From the NCBI GenBank assembly GCA_964649825.1, contig CAZYQW010000025.1:1-7464 (forward strand): 7,464 bases of DNA, given 5' to 3'. The position numbers were made by a program, and so were the translations under genes. The notes below the pieces were generated by a model. It searched no databases. It was not told where the DNA came from and worked only from the letters and a program-made list of their open reading frames with translations. Source of the DNA: CAZYQW01 sp964649825 (GTDB lineage Bacteria > Planctomycetota > B15-G4 > JADJEK01). This document shows, one piece after another, positions 5,328 to 7,464 of this stretch. Within the stretch, counting starts at the first letter, position 1. Each line of letters opens with the position of its first letter.

Positions 5328-5590
5328 TCGCCGGCCCGGCACTTGAACAGGTCCGCGTACTTCTGCTCGTCGGCGGCATGGCGGAGGAAGTGCTCCTTCA
5401 GCCACGGGTCCGAAGTCCGCTCGGCCGCCGAGCGGATGTCGCGGGCACCGTCCGCCTCGGTCTGCGAGAAGCTCTTGAGGGTGCGGATCGCTCGCTCCGG
5501 ATCGCTCGCTCCGGATCGCTCCAGAGTTCGCGCCAGCGGGGGCGGGTGGCGAGGGGGTTCCAGCTCGTCGTCGGGTGATCTCCGGCGGGA
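5324..5590 (-). pseudogene. Ferritin-like-domain gene fragment
   Basis: The minus frame reads SDPERAIRTLKSFSQTEADG, then ARDIRSAAERTSDPWLKEHF, then LRHAADEQKYADLFKCRAGEL. Paired long helices with a TEADGA segment and a HAADEQxxADLF motif are typical of ferritin-like (erythrin-vacuolar type) di-iron domains. In these the motif is usually DEQxH; here Tyr stands at the expected His ligand, which would weaken metal binding. The frame is open upstream past 5590 but contains no ATG, GTG or TTG, so the 5' end is missing. A 14-bp tandem duplication (5484-5521) changes which upstream frame joins it: one reads LARTLERSGASDPERAIR, the other RPRWRELWSDPERAIR. Downstream the frame becomes basic nonsense at 5324, where another fragment takes over. 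Two helices of a four-helix bundle are missing. Confidence 0.55.
5484..5521. repeat. 14-bp tandem repeat, 2.7 copies
   Basis: CGGATCGCTCGCTC occurs at 5484-5497 and 5498-5511, followed by a partial copy CGGATCGCTC at 5512-5521. The period is not a multiple of three, so each copy shifts the reading frame of the ferritin-like fragment on the minus strand. Confidence 0.85.
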
Positions 5591-5605
5591 GTCTACACTA
5601 CCAAG

Positions 5606-5672
5606 CCGTTGAAGAAGTGCTTTGGGTGCGGCGCGAGGGGACCTCCGCAGCCCCGAATGACTTCTTCAACGG
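5606..5672. repeat. Long two-stem inverted repeat upstream of the beta-helix gene
   Basis: CCGTTGAAGAAGT (5606-5618) and ACTTCTTCAACGG (5660-5672) are perfect 13-bp inverted repeats. Within them GGGTGCGG (5624-5631) pairs with CCGCAGCCC (5645-5653) with one bulged base, giving a two-tier 67-bp hairpin. It starts just past the broken 5' side of the ferritin fragment and ends 54 bp before the beta-helix ATG. It resembles a REP/MITE-like mobile hairpin or a structured terminator. The order GTT...AAC is opposite to that of an integron attC site. No second copy is in the window. Confidence 0.55.
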
Positions 5673-5726
5673 TCTGGCAACCGACGCGCCGCGAAAGGGG
5701 CGGTACCATGCCGTCACGGAGGAGCC

Positions 5727-6980
5727 ATGAACGCATTGAACCACACGTTTGCGGTGATCGCGCTGCTGGCCGCGGGCAGCGCCGAGGCAGCGGTCCTCGT
5801 CGTCGATTCGAGCGGAGGCGGCAACCACTTGCAGATCTCGGCCGCGGTCCTGGCGGCCGCGAACGGGGACACGATCCTGGTGCGATCCGGCGACTACGCC
5901 CCGTTCGTCATCGATGCGAAGGACCTGGACGTGGTCGCCGACACGGGCGCGGTCGTGAACGTCCACGGCGGCATCGTCGTGCGCAACACGGCCGCGGCCC
6001 AGGTCGTCGTGCTCGCCGGCCTGCGCTGCTACGGGCTGAACACCGGGCTTCTCACGATCCGCGAGGCGCTGCGTGTCGAATCGGCCGCGGGACCGGTCCG
6101 CGTTCTTCATTCCCTCCTGCGAGGCGAGAACGGCATCTCCTACGTCGCACCGATGCATGGCGCCGACGGCGCATGGGTTCAGGCTTCGTCCGACGTCGCG
6201 TTCCAGGCCTGCGTGATCGTCGGTGGCAGCGGCATGATGTCGTTCACCGGGTTCTCCGCGAACCGCGGCGGCGACGGGCTGCATGTCGAGTCGGCGACCG
6301 CCGCGGTCCACGGCTCGACCGTCGTCGGCGGCGACGGCGGCCAGGGCGACTTTTTGGGGTGCGATCTGGGCGGCGACGGCGGCCACGGCGCGAGGGTCCT
6401 CGGCGGCACGCTGTTCGCCGGAGGCAGCTCGATCCTCGGCGGCGACGGCGGCGGCGACGGCTTCCTCGCCTGCCGGCCCGGGGGCGACGGGATCCGACTC
6501 ACCGGCGCGACCAGCCACGCGGACCTGCTCGACGACGTCCTCACCGGCGGGAAGGGTGCCTGCGGCGCGCCCGACGGGATTCCCCTCGCGCTCGAGGGCG
6601 CCGCTTCGGCGACCCACTACACCGGCCTCGCGCGTCCGTTCCACGTCACGAGCCCCGTCCGCGAGCAGGCGACGGCGACCCTCACGTTCACCGGGACGCC
6701 GGGGGACGTGGCCGTGCTGCTCGCCTCTCTCGGCACTGCGGCCCAAGCGACCCCGGTCTGGAAGGGCGTCCTGCATCCGTCGCTGCCGTTCGCGGCCCCT
6801 CCGATCGTCGCCGGCGTGCTCCCGGCCGCCGGCGCGCTCGTGCTCTCCTTTCCCGTTCCCCTCCTGCCGGCCGGCGTCGACGTCACCGTCCTGCACCTCC
6901 AGTCGCTGCATGCGTCCACGCTCGGCGACGTCGTCCTCGGCATGCCGGAGGCCACGGTCATCCTCGACTCGTCCTTCTGA
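5727..6980 (+). CDS. Secreted right-handed beta-helix (pectin-lyase-like) protein
   Basis: A 417-residue exported protein. The ATG at 5727 is supported by GGAGGAG at 5718-5724. Signal peptide 1-21 (FAVIALLAAGSAEA), cleaved before AVLVV. Residues 22-80 match the start of many parallel beta-helix proteins: LQISAAVLAAANGDTILVRS, GDYAPFVIDAKDLDVVADTG. Short helix-turn repeats follow to about 300, with glycine/aspartate-rich turns (GGDGG at 201-205 and 215-219, GGDGGGDG at 238-245, GGDG at 252-255) and Cys at 101, 162, 212, 249 and 279. Residues 310-417 form a C-terminal beta-sandwich of the kind seen in Planctomycetota secreted proteins (TATLTFTGTPGDVAVLL, VTVLHLQSLHAS, ending VILDSSF). No catalytic residues of polysaccharide lyases are evident, so it may be structural or adhesive. 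Regulation is unclear; the upstream hairpin at 5606-5672 could insulate it. Confidence 0.88.
   Translation: MNALNHTFAVIALLAAGSAEAAVLVVDSSGGGNHLQISAAVLAAANGDTILVRSGDYAPFVIDAKDLDVVADTGAVVNVHGGIVVRNTAAAQVVVLAGLRCYGLNTGLLTIREALRVESAAGPVRVLHSLLRGENGISYVAPMHGADGAWVQASSDVAFQACVIVGGSGMMSFTGFSANRGGDGLHVESATAAVHGSTVVGGDGGQGDFLGCDLGGDGGHGARVLGGTLFAGGSSILGGDGGGDGFLACRPGGDGIRLTGATSHADLLDDVLTGGKGACGAPDGIPLALEGAASATHYTGLARPFHVTSPVREQATATLTFTGTPGDVAVLLASLGTAAQATPVWKGVLHPSLPFAAPPIVAGVLPAAGALVLSFPVPLLPAGVDVTVLHLQSLHASTLGDVVLGMPEATVILDSSF
6327..6451 (+). repeat. Dispersed 14-bp GGCGGCGACGGCGG repeats in coding sequence
   Basis: GGCGGCGACGGCGG occurs exactly at 6327-6340, 6369-6382 and 6438-6451, all in the same frame, encoding Gly-Gly-Asp-Gly-Gly turns of the beta-helix protein. 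Spacings of 42 and 69 bp are multiples of three, as expected for coil-by-coil amplification. Confidence 0.75.
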
Positions 6981-7003
6981 TCGACGCCGCCGCCCGCGTC
7001 GAT
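6980..7003 (+). terminator. Hairpin at the beta-helix stop codon
   Basis: ATCGACGC (6980-6987) pairs with GCGTCGAT (6996-7003) in an 8-bp stem with an 8-nt loop. The first base is the last base of the stop codon. No T-tract follows. Likely a termination or 3'-stabilising hairpin. Confidence 0.4.
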
Positions 7004-7009
7004 GACCCC

Positions 7010-7047
7010 GACGCCGCCCGGCCGCGCGGGCCCTCGCGGCCGGCGTC
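7010..7047. terminator. GC-rich bulged hairpin in the convergent spacer
   Basis: GACGCCG (7010-7016) pairs with CGGCGTC (7041-7047); inside, GCCGCG (7021-7026) pairs with CGCGGC (7035-7040), with a 4-nt bulge on the left arm. It lies 30 bp after the beta-helix stop, directly behind the first hairpin. No T-tract. Confidence 0.35.
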
Positions 7048-7176
7048 ATGAGTCCGGGCCTTGCCTCGAACACCCACCTCGTCTCCTTCCCCCCGGACGC
7101 TCTCTCGTCGGGCGCTCGATGTGGGCCCGATCCCCGCCCTTCCCGGACCCAAACGCCTCTCCCGAACACTCCATCC

Positions 7177-7197
7177 GGCGAGCCCAATCGGCTCGCC
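7177..7197. terminator. Bidirectional terminator-like hairpin
   Basis: GGCGAGCC (7177-7184) and GGCTCGCC (7190-7197) form a perfect 8-bp stem with the 5-nt loop CAATC. It lies between the convergent ends of the beta-helix gene (6980) and the minus-strand secreted-protein gene (7279). Only TT follows on the plus strand. The position fits a shared terminator. Confidence 0.45.
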
Positions 7198-7246
7198 TTC
7201 CCCGCCACTCCACGACGATCGCGTTCGGAGCCGCTTTGGAACTCCT

Positions 7247-7267
7247 ATCCGTCATCCGTCATCCGTC
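7247..7267. repeat. Three tandem copies of ATCCGTC
   Basis: Three perfect 7-bp copies fill 7247-7267, starting a few bases past the 3' end of the minus-strand secreted-protein gene. A simple short tandem repeat of no obvious function. Confidence 0.8.
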
Positions 7268-7278
7268 CGGCCGTCATC

Positions 7279-7464
7279 TCATCTTCGTCGTCGAGAACTC
7301 GCCCCCCGGGATCTTGTAGGAGCCGCCAGCCAACGCTGAGGCACGGACGTCAGCTTCTCGAACTTCATCTCGTGCAACATGGCCGGGAACCCCGCGACCT
7401 TCACCGCCTTCTCCTTCTCGAAGAAGAACCCCGTGATGTTGTCCTTCGCGTATTCCTGGAACGT
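7279..7464 (-). CDS. Small secreted protein, C-terminal part (same gene as 1-486 across the junction)
   Basis: Codons from 7464 to 7375 repeat residues 133-162 of the gene at 1-486, and bases 7374-7279 add HEMKFEKLTSVPQRWLAA and then PTRSRGASSRRRR before TGA 7281-7279. The KVAGFPAMLHEMKFEKLTSV segment is smoothly protein-like across the join. The last 13 residues are arginine/serine-rich and look out of frame. In the neighbouring frame the same bases read GSYKIPGGEFSTTKMR and stop at TGA 7276-7274. One extra C near 7323 would give RWLAGSYKIPGGEF, so a one-base deletion or sequencing error is likely. The full protein would be about 193-195 residues either way. The function is unknown; see the entry for the N-terminal part. 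Confidence 0.75.
   Translation of the reverse strand, partial: TFQEYAKDNITGFFFEKEKAVKVAGFPAMLHEMKFEKLTSVPQRWLAAPTRSRGASSRRRR
7375..7464. repeat. Right copy of 90-bp terminal direct repeat
   Basis: Identical to bases 1-90 in the same orientation. Removing one copy gives a 7,374-bp unit. Confidence 0.95.

Larger units (their letters stand above)
6981..7278. other. Convergent intergenic spacer
   Basis: No frame here has a natural-looking translation. The region holds three hairpins (6980-7003, 7010-7047, 7177-7197) and a 7-bp triplicate (7247-7267) and nothing else I can identify. Confidence 0.5.

Noticed and set aside
5484..5521. CRISPR-like repeat array
   Set aside because: The repeats are 14 bp, directly tandem with no spacers, and only 2.7 copies; no cas gene is present.
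5606..5672. Integron attC site
   Set aside because: attC sites have RYYYAAC on the left and GTTRRRY on the right; here the order is GTT...AAC on both strands, and no integrase is present.
5598..7208. 536-codon minus and 480-codon plus (5609-7051) frames over the beta-helix gene
   Set aside because: Both are arginine-rich shadows; the frame with a signal peptide, SD site and beta-helix repeats is the real one.
1..7464. Plasmid or phage genome
   Set aside because: Apart from the terminal overlap there is no replication initiator, mobilisation, partition, capsid, terminase or integrase gene.
1..7464. tRNA or rRNA genes
   Set aside because: No rRNA core motif or tRNA cloverleaf with a GTTCRA T-arm was seen on either strand by reading; a covariance-model scan was not possible.

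Overview
The window is a GC-rich (roughly two-thirds G+C) bacterial sequence whose first 90 bases recur exactly as its last 90 bases. Joining the ends gives a 7,374-bp unit, either a closed circle or one period of a tandem duplication. A minus-strand gene reads through the junction without losing frame, so the join looks biologically sensible. Several protein types (FG-GAP repeat fragment, a C-terminal module around ITPGSTWSFQAFFR, a beta-helix protein with an LQ...ILDSSF ending, a HEAT-like fragment, a secreted transglutaminase/hydrolase fusion) suggest a Planctomycetota or similar large-genome environmental bacterium. That assignment is an inference from family resemblance, not from a marker gene.

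Layout in circular order. (i) A small secreted protein on the minus strand starts at 486 and runs through the junction to 7279. (ii) A spacer at 487-687 ends in a strong 29-bp dyad (657-685). (iii) At 688-1263 lie pieces of two or three genes: a plus-strand N-terminus with a signal peptide that stops making sense near 860, and on the minus strand an unidentified coding stretch plus a frame-shifted C-terminal secreted-protein module. (iv) An intact short-chain dehydrogenase lies at 1278-2000 (+), followed by a hairpin and a minus-strand C-terminal fragment (2096-2275). (v) An intact 756-residue secreted transglutaminase plus alpha/beta hydrolase occupies 2268-4538 (-). (vi) At 4601-5590 four more gene pieces abut or overlap: FG-GAP (+), HEAT-like (+), an unidentified C-terminus (-), and a ferritin-like fragment (-) with a 14-bp tandem duplication. 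(vii) A 67-bp hairpin element at 5606-5672 precedes an intact secreted beta-helix protein (5727-6980, +). (viii) A hairpin-rich convergent spacer (6981-7278) closes the unit.

The four apparently complete genes (secreted small protein, SDR, transglutaminase/hydrolase, beta-helix protein) do not form an obvious pathway. Three carry signal peptides, so the common theme is the cell surface or periplasm. I see no replication initiator, relaxase, partition gene, transposase, integrase, CRISPR array, tRNA or rRNA. The density of headless or tailless coding fragments in alternating strands, joined without any recombinase, is the most unusual property. It may be a gene graveyard in a repeat unit or a chimeric assembly of short fragments. 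I do not see convincing evidence of a new defence or mobile system.
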